A DNA stretch of 32,570 nt from an uncultured Desulfotomaculum sp. (GCA_946411205.1 CAMKDG010000030.1:1-32570); one strand, 5' to 3'. Counted from the stretch's first letter, positions 8,035 to 15,417 are shown. Made by a program: numbers and translations. Notes: generated by a model not told the origin, from the letters alone.

Positions 8035-8784
8035 CTAGTGAAGAACTCCTAAACCCTTACATCTCAAAATAATTGCACCAATAATCAGGATAACCACCAG
8101 AAATATTACAAAATAGTCTAAAGTGCTGATGACTGGTTCTTTATAATAGGTTCGGTTATTACTGCCATAGCCCCTGGTTTCCATAGCAATGGCCAGCCTC
8201 TCTGCTTTTTTTAGAGAGATTAAAACGAGAGGTAGGGCCACCGCAATATAGGCTTTCATCTTGCGCCAAGGGTTGCCGCTATCGATGGGACACCCCCTAA
8301 CCTGCTGGGCATAACCCACTTGGATGGCTTCATTTAAAAAGGTGGGCACAAAACGCAGCGAGGTCATGAACATAAACACATAATCGTAGGGGAGTTTCAT
8401 TTTTTCAGTAAGTACCAGAATAATATCTTTATACTGAGTGGTGCTTAGAAAAACTAAAAAACTCAGCACCACCGTCATCATACGAAGTCCCATGGCTATG
8501 CCCAAAGCGATGGCTTCCTGGTATGCTCCATGGTAAAAAATCACTTGTAAGAGAACAAGGATCAAAGCAAAGATACTCAGGCCTTTCATAACACCGGATA
8601 AATCCTTCAGTACTCGTCCTGTTAAACCAACCAGCCCCACCGATAGTAACAAGGCCAACAGGTAATAGGGATCATTGAAAGTCAAGGCCAGCACCATAAC
8701 TCCCAGCGCCCAAGCTAATTTGCTTACGGGATTTAGCTGATGTATGATGGAATCTCGGTAAATATACTCAATCACCCGTGCCAT
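8035..8784 (-). CDS. ecfT: ECF transporter transmembrane component EcfT
   Basis: A 249-aa membrane protein with about five hydrophobic segments. The characteristic cytoplasmic coupling region contains AMETRGYG, one of the two Ala-Arg-Gly style motifs of EcfT; the earlier one appears as AQQVRGCPID. It would bridge the two ATPases and the S component in the membrane. The start at 8784 overlaps the end of the upstream ATPase gene by 17 nt, which signals coupling. It is followed directly by iorA, tying transport to aryl-keto-acid metabolism. Confidence 0.88.
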   Translation of the reverse strand: MARVIEYIYRDSIIHQLNPVSKLAWALGVMVLALTFNDPYYLLALLLSVGLVGLTGRVLKDLSGVMKGLSIFALILVLLQVIFYHGAYQEAIALGIAMGLRMMTVVLSFLVFLSTTQYKDIILVLTEKMKLPYDYVFMFMTSLRFVPTFLNEAIQVGYAQQVRGCPIDSGNPWRKMKAYIAVALPLVLISLKKAERLAIAMETRGYGSNNRTYYKEPVISTLDYFVIFLVVILIIGAIILRCKGLGVLH

Positions 8785-9622
8785 TCCTTTTGACCTCCCT
8801 TACCCTTTGCAAATAATCCTGCATTTCATCCACTGATAAAATGACTGGGGAAACAGACGTATTTAACGGTTCATTTAATTGATTGGCCAATACGGTTACC
8901 TGAGGTGGTAACAGTAAGGATTCTGCAAGTTTATCCGTTTGTCGGAAAACTTCCCGGGTGTCGCCATCTAAAATGATTCGACCCTGACAAAGCACCACCA
9001 CTCGACTGGCATAATGAGCCACCAAAGACATGTCGTGAGTTATGAAAACAATGGTATGCCCCGCTTTATTTAACTGCTCCACCAGAGCCATGATCTGTTT
9101 TCTCTCTTGATAGTCCTGTCCGGTGGTGGGTTCATCCAAAACAATAACAGGCGTACGCAGGGCCAGCACCGAAGCCAAAGCCACCCTCTGCCGCTGTCCC
9201 CGACTTAGACGCTGGGGATTTTCATGGGCCAAATGTTCTAAGCCAACATCACTGAGAGCTGCAGTAACTCTAGGCTCAACCTCCTCCCGAGGCAAACCCA
9301 GGTTATTGAGACCAAAGGCCACTTCAGCCTGTACGGTGTCATGAAAAATTTGGTGATCGGGGTTTTGAAAGACATAACCCACCTGCCGTGACAACTTAGA
9401 TATCCGGGTGTTCGCCACATCTAGGTCAGCCACGCTTACCTTCCCCGCAGGGGGGCGTAGTAAGCCAATCAGGTGTTTTACTAAAGTGGTTTTACCGGCT
9501 CCATTTTGACCCACCAAGGCTACCATTTCGCCGGGGGAAATTTCCAGATAAATGTCTTTCAAAACCGAATCACCAAATTCATAGCCAAAGGATAGTCCAT
9601 TTATTTTTATGACAGGGTTCAT
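8768..9622 (-). CDS. ECF transporter ATPase
   Basis: ABC ATPase, 284 aa. Walker A GQNGAGKTT, Q-loop YVFQNPDHQIF, signature LSRGQRQR (an R replaces the usual second G), Walker B VIVLDEPTTGQD and switch His in FITHD are all present. The Q-loop sequence FQNPDxQ is typical of energy-coupling-factor ATPases. ATG 9622 follows GGAGGTTAACA; that GGAGGT overlaps the 3' end of the upstream ATPase gene. A longer frame from 9658 adds residues not typical of the family. It pairs with the other ATPase at 9625-10479 as an EcfA/EcfA' heterodimer. Which is A1 and which A2 is not certain. Confidence 0.88.
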   Translation of the reverse strand: MNPVIKINGLSFGYEFGDSVLKDIYLEISPGEMVALVGQNGAGKTTLVKHLIGLLRPPAGKVSVADLDVANTRISKLSRQVGYVFQNPDHQIFHDTVQAEVAFGLNNLGLPREEVEPRVTAALSDVGLEHLAHENPQRLSRGQRQRVALASVLALRTPVIVLDEPTTGQDYQERKQIMALVEQLNKAGHTIVFITHDMSLVAHYASRVVVLCQGRIILDGDTREVFRQTDKLAESLLLPPQVTVLANQLNEPLNTSVSPVILSVDEMQDYLQRVREVKRNGTGD

Positions 9623-9624
9623 TG

Positions 9625-10479
9625 TTAACCTCCGAAGGATAGAATTACATTGCGACAAAATTGAACCCCTTCATCCAGTGTAATGGGTGGTTCGGCCTGT
9701 GGATAATATCGACGGGCCAGTTCCGTTACTTCGGGTAGGGCTACCCCTAACTCAAAAATATCTTGGTGTTGAAACACCTCCCGCGGTGTACCGGACAACA
9801 CCATTTCACCCTCCCGGAGAATAACCAATTGGTCGCAATAGCGGGCCAATAAATCTGTTTTTTGCTCCGTTACCAGGATGGTCATACCCTGCTCCTGATG
9901 AAGCTGCTTTAACACTCGAAAAACCTCTTCACTGCCCAGGGGATCTAGCTCTGAGGTTGGCTCATCCAAAACCAATACCTCGGGTAGCATAGCCAGCGCT
10001 GCGGCAATAGCCAGCCGCTGTTTCTGCCCGCCGGACAAAGATGCGGTGGAACGGCCAAGCAAATGAGCAATACCGACACTGGCCAGGGCTTTTTGCATCC
10101 GTTGCTCCATTTCTGCCGGTGGCACACCATAGTTTTCCATGCCAAAGACTAATTCCTGTTCTACGTCTAGACAAATAATCTGGGCTTCTGGATCATCCAG
10201 CACGGTTCCCACTGAGCGGCCAATTTCAGCTGTGGACATGGTGTCTGCAGCCTTCCCGTTGAGTAGGACTTCGCCACTAAAGGTGCCACCTTCAAAGTGA
10301 GGCACAATGCCATTGATTGATTTGATGAGAGTGGTTTTACCCGCCCCGGTGGGGCCGGCAAAACCAACAAAGGAACCTTTCTTAAGAGACAGGTTAATAC
10401 TCTTCAAGGCATTATTTGCTGTGTGCGGATACTGATAGGTGAAATTATTTAATTGAATAAGAAAATTATTTGAAGTCAT
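9625..10479 (-). CDS. ECF transporter ATPase
   Basis: ABC ATPase, 284 aa. Walker A is GPTGAGKTT, signature LSGGQKQR, Walker B VLVLDEPTSELD. The Q-loop region reads LDDPEAQII, with Asp in place of the usual Gln (FQNPExQ), a difference from its partner. The catalytic switch region reads LVTEQKTD, lacking the usual His (ITHD). Together these suggest the degenerate half of an asymmetric ATPase pair, with the second ATPase carrying the canonical site. It starts 20 nt after the S-component gene and ends 3 nt before the next start. Confidence 0.85.
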   Translation of the reverse strand: MTSNNFLIQLNNFTYQYPHTANNALKSINLSLKKGSFVGFAGPTGAGKTTLIKSINGIVPHFEGGTFSGEVLLNGKAADTMSTAEIGRSVGTVLDDPEAQIICLDVEQELVFGMENYGVPPAEMEQRMQKALASVGIAHLLGRSTASLSGGQKQRLAIAAALAMLPEVLVLDEPTSELDPLGSEEVFRVLKQLHQEQGMTILVTEQKTDLLARYCDQLVILREGEMVLSGTPREVFQHQDIFELGVALPEVTELARRYYPQAEPPITLDEGVQFCRNVILSFGG

Positions 10480-10499
10480 TTTTATCCTGTCCCCCTTCC

Positions 10500-11057
10500 C
10501 TAACGAAAAAGAAATTTCTTTACCGGGACATATAAAGCTTGGGCGATAACTGTATTAATCAGAGCTACCGGAATAACGACACCAATAAAAGCAGCTTTCA
10601 TGGCAGTTACCGGTAGATGCAAAGCTAAATGAAAATTCAACGCTACATAGAGGCCCCCGCTGATTAAAGTGCCTATAAAGGTAGCCAAGCCGGGCTTGAA
10701 GGAGTAGTTTTTCAGAGAAAACTCCGGTAGATAGGCGGCCAAAAGGGCACAAACCAAGGCGCCAGAGGGTTCAGTGGCTAGATTCAGATAGGGAATGGGT
10801 GACTTAGAAAAAATCATGCTGACCGCCCCGGCCACAACACCAATACCCAGGGCAGGACCAATGGCTGGTCGCAGAAGAAGTATTGCTAAACAGTACATAG
10901 CAATTATGAAGTTCGGGGTAATGCCTAAAATGGCTGGGGAAAACATGCGTAGGACTGCACCTATGGCAATCAAAAAGGCAATAACTGCAATTTCTTTGGA
11001 CCTGCTCATTTTACCGACAACCACTTGACTAGCGGTGGATTGATTACTCATCATCAT
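10500..11057 (-). CDS. trpP: ECF transporter S component, TrpP-like (predicted tryptophan uptake)
   Basis: A 185-aa membrane protein with about five to six hydrophobic helices after a polar N-terminus. The stretch SKEIAVIAFLIAIGAVLRMF followed by GITPNFIIAMYCLAILL resembles the opening of TrpP-family substrate-binding subunits. Three consecutive ATGs follow GAGGAGAG, so the exact start may be any of them. It is the first gene of the operon and is followed by two ATPases and EcfT, a full group I-like ECF set. The tryptophan assignment is inference from family resemblance, the (G/U)AG-repeat leader upstream and the iorAB/paaK genes downstream; another aromatic substrate is possible. Confidence 0.72.
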   Translation of the reverse strand: MMMSNQSTASQVVVGKMSRSKEIAVIAFLIAIGAVLRMFSPAILGITPNFIIAMYCLAILLLRPAIGPALGIGVVAGAVSMIFSKSPIPYLNLATEPSGALVCALLAAYLPEFSLKNYSFKPGLATFIGTLISGGLYVALNFHLALHLPVTAMKAAFIGVVIPVALINTVIAQALYVPVKKFLFR

Positions 11058-11170
11058 CTCTCCTCATCTCAATAAAAACTTGGCTTTCTCGTCTGTCTGC
11101 CTGCTTACTTGTGACCTATAAGGTTATGACCTATCGGTTATAACTGGTTAAGCCTTCTCGGGAAAATAAA

Positions 11171-11196
11171 AAACCAGACGTGAGTACGCCTGGTTT
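11171..11196 (-). terminator. Leader terminator (attenuator) of the trpP-ecf-ior operon
   Basis: On the minus strand, an 11-bp stem (5' arm 11196-11186 AAACCAGGCGT, 3' arm 11181-11171 ACGTCTGGTTT, one G-U pair) with an ACTC loop is followed by a T run extending to about 11163. It lies about 115 nt upstream of the first gene and about 20 nt after the last GAG triplet, so transcription would stop here before the genes unless prevented. Confidence 0.85.
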
Positions 11197-11215
11197 AGGA
11201 CAATGGAATAGAAAG

Positions 11216-11304
11216 CTCCACTATGCTCCCCTAGCTCAGCTCATCTCAACTCACCTCCATATGTAATTGACAAAACCTCTCTACTACGCTAAAATCCTCT
11301 GCTA
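11216..11304 (-). promoter_or_regulatory. Predicted TRAP (MtrB) binding site: (G/U)AG triplet array
   Basis: Read as minus-strand RNA, GAG or UAG triplets occur at 11257, 11252, 11247, 11242, 11237, 11233, 11228, 11223 and 11218 (5' base of each). The spacers are 2,2,2,2,1,2,2,2 nt. Upstream are UAG 11304, GAG 11299, UAG 11291, UAG 11286 and GAG 11281, the last three again at 2-nt spacing. TRAP is an 11-subunit ring that binds 9-11 such triplets spaced by 2-3 nt when loaded with tryptophan. The array ends about 20 nt before an intrinsic terminator. No T-box sequence (TGGTACCGCG) is present. This is the classical arrangement of a trp attenuator. Confidence 0.82.
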
Positions 11305-11312
11305 TGGGAACT

Positions 11313-11341
11313 AGTGTAGCATAGAAAATAACTGCTGTCAC
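11313..11341 (-). promoter_or_regulatory. Candidate promoter of the trpP operon
   Basis: Minus-strand GTGACA (11341-11336), a 17-nt spacer and TACACT (11318-11313). Transcription would begin near 11306, so the RNA would start right at the triplet array. Matches are 5 of 6 and 4 of 6. Confidence 0.55.
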
Positions 11342-11434
11342 TAGCTTTTTAGATATTTCCCTCGATAATAACTGAAAGGTTAGTCTGGGTAGGGTGTTAT
11401 CCACCGCTCAACTTTATATCCTGCGACATAATCA

Positions 11435-11456
11435 TGCCAACTATAGTTGGTATGTT
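11435..11456. repeat. Near-perfect palindrome after yedF
   Basis: CATGCCAACTA and TAGTTGGTATG form a 22-nt dyad with one G-T mismatch. It begins right at the yedF stop codon. It lacks a good T run, so it may be a weak terminator or an operator. Confidence 0.45.
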
Positions 11457-12045
11457 ACAGGGTTACGACTTTCCCTTCACCGGACAGGTTCTCCAATATC
11501 TCCAACATATTGGTAACCCGGCCTACCGCCAGTTCTTCCTTTAGCTTATAATAATCCAGACAAGTACCACAGGAAATCACCTCGGTGCCCCGTTCTGCCA
11601 GTTTCGTTATTTGCTCTACTACACGGGATTGTTTAATAGCCAGGCGCACACCGGAGTTAACCAACATGAGGGTGTGGGGAGCTGGTTTTTCTAATAAGCT
11701 GTTAAAAAAACTAATCATTAGGATCTCCCCTAAATCCTCGGCCCCACTGCCAAAGGTATTGCTGGTGATTAAATATACCATCGCTCCCGTCTCTCTGGCG
11801 GATTTTACGATCTCTGCCGGTACCGAGGCTTCGCCCTTGGTAATGGTAAGATAATATTCTCCGTCTTTTTCCGCCACCTGTACTTGGCAGCCGGCATTCT
11901 CGGCAAATCTGGTTACGTTTTCCCGGGCTGCTTCATTATCCACAATAGAGATAAGTGTGCCCTGGGCCAATTCTTCCAATGCTCTTTTGGTATTGATTAC
12001 CGGCCCAGGACAGGCCAACCCGCGGTTATTGATTTCTTTTGCCAT
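11455..12045 (-). CDS. yedF: YedF-like selenium-metabolism sulfurtransferase-family protein
   Basis: A 196-aa two-domain protein. The N-terminal TusA-like domain (about 1-70) carries the reactive-Cys motif ACPGPVINTKRALEEL. The C-terminal DsrE-like domain (about 95-190) contains MLVNSGVRLAIKQS and ISCGTCLDYYKLKEEL. This fusion is the form called YedF that clusters with selenophosphate synthetase. It is thought to handle or deliver selenium/sulfur, though the biochemistry is not firmly settled. It starts 3 nt after the selD stop, behind GGAAGGGG, so the two are clearly one operon. Length is normal for the fusion. Confidence 0.85.
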   Translation of the reverse strand: MAKEINNRGLACPGPVINTKRALEELAQGTLISIVDNEAARENVTRFAENAGCQVQVAEKDGEYYLTITKGEASVPAEIVKSARETGAMVYLITSNTFGSGAEDLGEILMISFFNSLLEKPAPHTLMLVNSGVRLAIKQSRVVEQITKLAERGTEVISCGTCLDYYKLKEELAVGRVTNMLEILENLSGEGKVVTL

Positions 12046-12048
12046 GCT

Positions 12049-13095
12049 CTATTTTCCCCTTCCAACAGTAATTAAAAATTTATCTTGCGGCAGCATTTCA
12101 CCAATAATAGCAGCCTCAGCCATACCACTATTGTGCAATTCCGTCAACAGTCTGGACGCGCGGGGGGCTGGTACCGCAATGAGTAAACCACCAGAGGTTT
12201 GAGGGTCGCAGAGGATATCAATCTCTTCTCTGCTTACCTTTTCTTCGATAAACAAACGGTCTCCCAAGTGATTGCGATTGTTGTAGGCTCCCCCAGGAAT
12301 AATGCCCATTCTGGCCAGCTCTCTAACTCCGGGTAAAACGGGAACTGCCTCTGCATATAGATGTAACCTCAAGCCACTGGCTTGGGCCATTTCAGCACTG
12401 TGCCCCAGCAAACCAAAGCCGGTGATATCCGTACAGGCCGATCCCCCGACCTGCTGCATCACCCGGGCTGCCTCCTTATTCAGAGCAGCCATGGTAGAAA
12501 TGGTCTTGTCAATAACAGCTTTTTCCACCAAGTCTGCCTTAATTCCCGTGTTAATAATTCCGGTCCCTAGGGGCTTGGTTAAAATTAGCAGATCCCCTGG
12601 TACGGCCGTAGCATTGCTGTAGACCTGCTTCGGGTGCACTACGCCGGTAACCGCCAGACCATACTTGGGCTCGTCATCCTGTACACTATGTCCACCAGCC
12701 ACAATAGCTCCGGCTTCGGCAACTTTATCTGCCCCTCCCCTTAGTATCTCTGCCAGTATGTCCGGCGACAGACAGGAGGGAAAACATACAATATTTAAGG
12801 CCAATAGGGGCATCCCACCCATGGCATAAACATCACTTAAAGCATTGGCAGCCGCAATTTGGCCAAAAAAATAAGGATCATCTACCATTGGTGTAAAAAA
12901 ATCCACGGTTTGAATGGTAGCTATTTCTTCATTTAAACGATAGACTGCCGCATCATCGGACGTGTCTAATCCCACCAATAGGTTTTCATTTGTCTGCTTG
13001 GGTAAATGCCGCAGTACCTGCGACAGGACATCCGGTCCTAGCTTAGCCGCTCAGCCCGCAGCTTTAGTCATTTGGGTTAGTCTGATCTCTGCCAT
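12049..13095 (-). CDS. selD: Selenide, water dikinase, itself a selenoprotein (Sec15)
   Basis: Makes selenophosphate from selenide and ATP, the selenium donor for Sec-tRNA. The frame must be read through TGA at 13053-13051. From ATG 13095 the N-terminus is MAEIRLTQMTKAAG-U-AAKLGPD, matching the SelD G(C/U)xxK catalytic motif: U15 replaces the catalytic Cys and K18 is the conserved Lys. Without read-through a pipeline would start at an internal codon and lose the catalytic residues. The rest is standard: VGLDTSDDAAVY, GGMPLLALNIVCFP, VAGGHSVQDDEPKYG, ITGFGLLGH. Total 348 aa, normal. The start follows GGAAGGGGGG. Sec-containing SelD would make selenium supply self-regulating. Confidence 0.93.
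13020..13053 (-). ncRNA. Candidate bacterial SECIS hairpin in selD
   Basis: Eleven nt after the UGA, the mRNA forms AGGAC (13039-13035), loop CGGAU (13034-13030), GUCCU (13029-13025), extendable by one U-G pair. The loop position (about 17-21 nt from the UGA) and G-containing apical loop fit bacterial SECIS elements bound by SelB. Confidence 0.6.
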
Positions 13096-13173
13096 GGTAT
13101 CCCCCCTTCCGTTTAACTATCTTTCCCATTATTTAGCGCTTCGCCAATAATTATGTACATTCCTGTTCACCGT

Positions 13174-13192
13174 TTATAACTTTTAGTTATAA
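13174..13192. repeat. Perfect 8-bp inverted repeat between selD and murI
   Basis: TTATAACT at 13174-13181 and AGTTATAA at 13185-13192 with a TTT spacer, in the divergent region between selD and murI. It may be an operator or promoter-associated dyad; no regulator is identifiable. Confidence 0.4.
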
Positions 13193-13323
13193 TATACAAC
13201 CTTTAATCAAAAGTATAGCCAAAGCTTATAATTGATGACCAACCAAACCTCTACTTGCTTCCACTTAGTCAGCAGAGTATAATAAATTACAGCATTTACC
13301 AAACCAACCTTGAGGTGATTATC

Positions 13324-14127
13324 TTGACCCAGCCCATAGGTATTTTCGATTCAGGTGTTGGCGGCTTATCTGTGGCCAAAGAAATTCGTCAACTACTTCC
13401 CTTAGAAGACATCCTATATTATGCTGATTCAGCCTATTGTCCTTACGGAGATAAGGACCCTGCCATAATCCGGCAGCGAGAACGAGTCATTACCGAGTTT
13501 TTACTGCAGCAAGGGGCCAAAATGATTGTAGTGGCCTGTAACACTGCTTCTTCCGCCGGCTTGGAGGAACTCCGTGAATTTTGTAATGTCCCCATTATCG
13601 GCATGGAACCAGGTGTAAAGCCTGCGATAGCCGCCACAAGAAATGGTAAAATCGGTGTCTTGGCCACCCGTGTCACCATTGCTGGTGACCGTTTTGCTTC
13701 TCTGGTAAAGCGTTATGCAGAAAAGAATATCGTCATTAATCAACCCTGCCCTGGTCTGGTGGAGCTTATTGAACAGGGTCAGCTCAATGAACCGAAAACC
13801 CGGGAGGTTCTTCAGGGATTCCTAGCTCCGATGTTGGAACAAGGAGTGGATACGGTGGTACTCGGCTGTACTCACTATCCCTTCCTGCGCCCCTTAATAG
13901 AGGAAATGGCTGGACCCGATGTCATGGTGATTGATACCGGTCTGGCAGTGGCTCACCAGGTAATTCGCATCTTGGAGGAGCACAATCTGGCCGTAACAGA
14001 GGGACCCGCCGGCAGGGAGCTATTCTTCACCAGCGACAATGAGGCTCTGGTGGCCAAAGTAATTCGTGATCTCTGGCTAAGGGATAATATTGTTGTCAAA
14101 AGTGTACCACTACACCCAGAAAAATAG
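13324..14127 (+). CDS. murI: Glutamate racemase
   Basis: Supplies D-glutamate for peptidoglycan. The start is taken as TTG 13324 (TQPIGIFDSGVGGLSVAKEI), since GAGGTGATTATC precedes it and this is where homology begins; the longer frame from 13255 adds unrelated residues. Catalytic features: Asp in IFDSGVGGLS, first catalytic Cys in VVACNTASS, second in VLGCTHYPFL with the adjacent His. Length 267 aa is typical. It stands alone on the plus strand, followed by a strong terminator. Confidence 0.93.
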   Translation: MTQPIGIFDSGVGGLSVAKEIRQLLPLEDILYYADSAYCPYGDKDPAIIRQRERVITEFLLQQGAKMIVVACNTASSAGLEELREFCNVPIIGMEPGVKPAIAATRNGKIGVLATRVTIAGDRFASLVKRYAEKNIVINQPCPGLVELIEQGQLNEPKTREVLQGFLAPMLEQGVDTVVLGCTHYPFLRPLIEEMAGPDVMVIDTGLAVAHQVIRILEEHNLAVTEGPAGRELFFTSDNEALVAKVIRDLWLRDNIVVKSVPLHPEK

Positions 14128-14130
14128 GTA

Positions 14131-14160
14131 ACGCGGCAGTGATCTGCCGCGTTTCTTGTT
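14131..14160. terminator. Terminator between murI and the superoxide dismutase gene
   Basis: A perfect 9-bp GC-rich stem, ACGCGGCAG (14131-14139) and CTGCCGCGT (14144-14152), with a TGAT loop and a T-rich tail TTCTTGTTG. On the minus strand the tail TTACCTATTTTT also fits, so it probably serves both convergent genes. Confidence 0.85.
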
Positions 14161-14164
14161 GTAT

Positions 14165-14761
14165 TTACTTAAGGCAATCAGCTAACCTACGATTAACATC
14201 TTGCCAATTGACCAAGTTCCACCAAGCTTCCACAAAGGCCGCCCGCTTGTTTTGATACTTTAGATAGTAAGCATGCTCCCATAGATCCAAAGCCAGTAAG
14301 GGAATCACTCCCCACTGGGTAAGGTTTTGGTGCTTTTCCGCGGTTAGGATTTCTAACTTCTTAAAGATGGGATTGTAGCATAAGAGTGTCCAGCCGGAAC
14401 CTTCCACTGCCACGGCAGCGGCGGAAAACTGCTTTTTAAAAATATCAAAGCTACCAAAATATTTAGGAATCTCTTCGGCCACAAAACCCGTAGCCGGTCC
14501 ACCACCTTGAGGTGACATATTATCCCAAAACAGGGTATGTAGGATATGGCCGGAACCATGAAAGGCCAGTTCCCTCTCCCAGTGTTTTACCAGAGCAAAG
14601 TCTCCCTTTTCTCTGGCTTCCAGCAATTTAGCCTCTGCATTGTTTAAGCCATCCACATACGCTTTATGATGGGCATCATGGTGTAATTTTACTGTTTGTT
14701 CATCATAATGAGGTTCCAAAGCATTATACTCATAGGGTAAGGCGGGTAGTTCATGTTTCAT
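14165..14761 (-). CDS. sodA: Superoxide dismutase (Fe/Mn type)
   Basis: Dismutates superoxide in the cytoplasm. 198 aa, a usual length. Metal ligands are visible: His in KLHHDAHHKAYVDGLN, His in FHGSGHILHTLFWDNMSP, and the Asp and His of LLALDLWEHAYYLKY. GGGPATGF and the C-terminal WWNLVNWQDVNRRL are family signatures. The choice between Fe and Mn cannot be made with confidence. Presence in an apparent strict anaerobe fits oxygen tolerance, alongside the peroxiredoxin further on. Confidence 0.93.
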   Translation of the reverse strand: MKHELPALPYEYNALEPHYDEQTVKLHHDAHHKAYVDGLNNAEAKLLEAREKGDFALVKHWERELAFHGSGHILHTLFWDNMSPQGGGPATGFVAEEIPKYFGSFDIFKKQFSAAAVAVEGSGWTLLCYNPIFKKLEILTAEKHQNLTQWGVIPLLALDLWEHAYYLKYQNKRAAFVEAWWNLVNWQDVNRRLADCLK

Positions 14762-14848
14762 ATTTTTTCCTCCATTCCAAATATTAACTATCTATACTGT
14801 ATTATAATACACCAATGCAAGCTATTTATTACCTCTTCCTTACATTAA

Positions 14849-15028
14849 TTAATGGCAACCCTCTCGAAAGGTATGGCAAAAGGTTTCCGCCAGCATCATC
14901 ACATGGTCGAGAAAATCCTCTGTAAAGCTATAGTCTTGGCAAGTAAAAAAGGATGGATCTTCCAAAAAAACAGAGACAGGATGCCGGCCAAACATATTCA
15001 TAAATTGTTCCATTGAAGTAATACTCAT
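14849..15028 (-). CDS. 59-aa Cys/His-containing small protein
   Basis: A complete small ORF from ATG 15028, behind GGGAGGGATATCA, ending TAA 14849-14851. The protein begins MSITSMEQFMNMFGRHPV and contains C30, C51 and C58 plus several His and aromatic residues, ending REGCH. The helical C-terminal half with C-x6-C and nearby His could bind a metal, but this is inference. It lies upstream of the superoxide dismutase on the same strand and may share its transcript. Not recognised. Confidence 0.55.
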   Translation of the reverse strand: MSITSMEQFMNMFGRHPVSVFLEDPSFFTCQDYSFTEDFLDHVMMLAETFCHTFREGCH

Positions 15029-15166
15029 TGATATCCCTCCCTGATTGAGATCATATCAAAAATATATAACAAAGCAATAAACATATTGTTACTAAATAAT
15101 TAAATTTTAGGTGTTGCAAAAAAAATCTGTTTAAACACATATAAGTGAGGAATTGTAAGGAATTTA

Positions 15167-15195
15167 TTGACAAATCATGAACAGCATGCTAGGAT
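15167..15195 (+). promoter_or_regulatory. Promoter of the nickel/peptide-type ABC operon
   Basis: Perfect TTGACA (15167-15172), a 17-nt spacer and TAGGAT (15190-15195). It is about 220 nt upstream of the first gene, implying a long leader. Confidence 0.7.
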
Positions 15196-15199
15196 ACAG

Positions 15200-15360
15200 G
15201 ATAATAATTGTGTCACGTAGGCACAAGTCGTTTAAGACTACATCAAGCTGTATCTTCGTCCAAAAATATGGTTTACAGCCATCATGATAACTATAAGGAT
15301 ACTATGAATGTATTGCTTACCACCAGAAGGTTGGATTTTTTCTGACCTTCTTTTATTTTT
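15200..15360 (+). ncRNA. Structured leader with terminator upstream of the ABC operon
   Basis: The predicted leader contains several stems: TTGTGTC/GGCACAA with an ACGTA loop near 15207-15226, AGTC/GACT just after, and GCTGTA paired with TACAGC over about 35 nt. It ends in AGAAGGT (15325-15331) / ACCTTCT (15345-15351) followed by TTTATTTTT. A terminator between promoter and genes suggests attenuation or a riboswitch. I could not match it to cobalamin, NiCo, Moco or other classes from memory. Confidence 0.45.
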
Positions 15361-15417
15361 GCACAAATACAGACTTTCTCCTTTAGTAATATTAAAAACC
15401 TGAAAGGAATGATCCCT

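Noticed and set aside
11090-11160. ATAGGTCATAA / ATAGGTCACAA direct repeats (minus strand) between the leader terminator and trpP
   Set aside because: Two imperfect copies only; they can also form short imperfect hairpins, too little to claim an operator.
11160-11310. T-box riboswitch in the leader of the ECF operon
   Set aside because: No T-box core (TGGTACCGCG) or specifier stem could be found; the regular (G/U)AG triplets explain the region better.
13255-13323. N-terminal extension of MurI
   Set aside because: Not homologous to MurI and lacks a ribosome site, while TTG 13324 has GAGGTG upstream.
15200-15360. NiCo, cobalamin or Moco riboswitch
   Set aside because: The conserved cores of these classes, as far as I remember them, are not visible; left as an unclassified structured leader.
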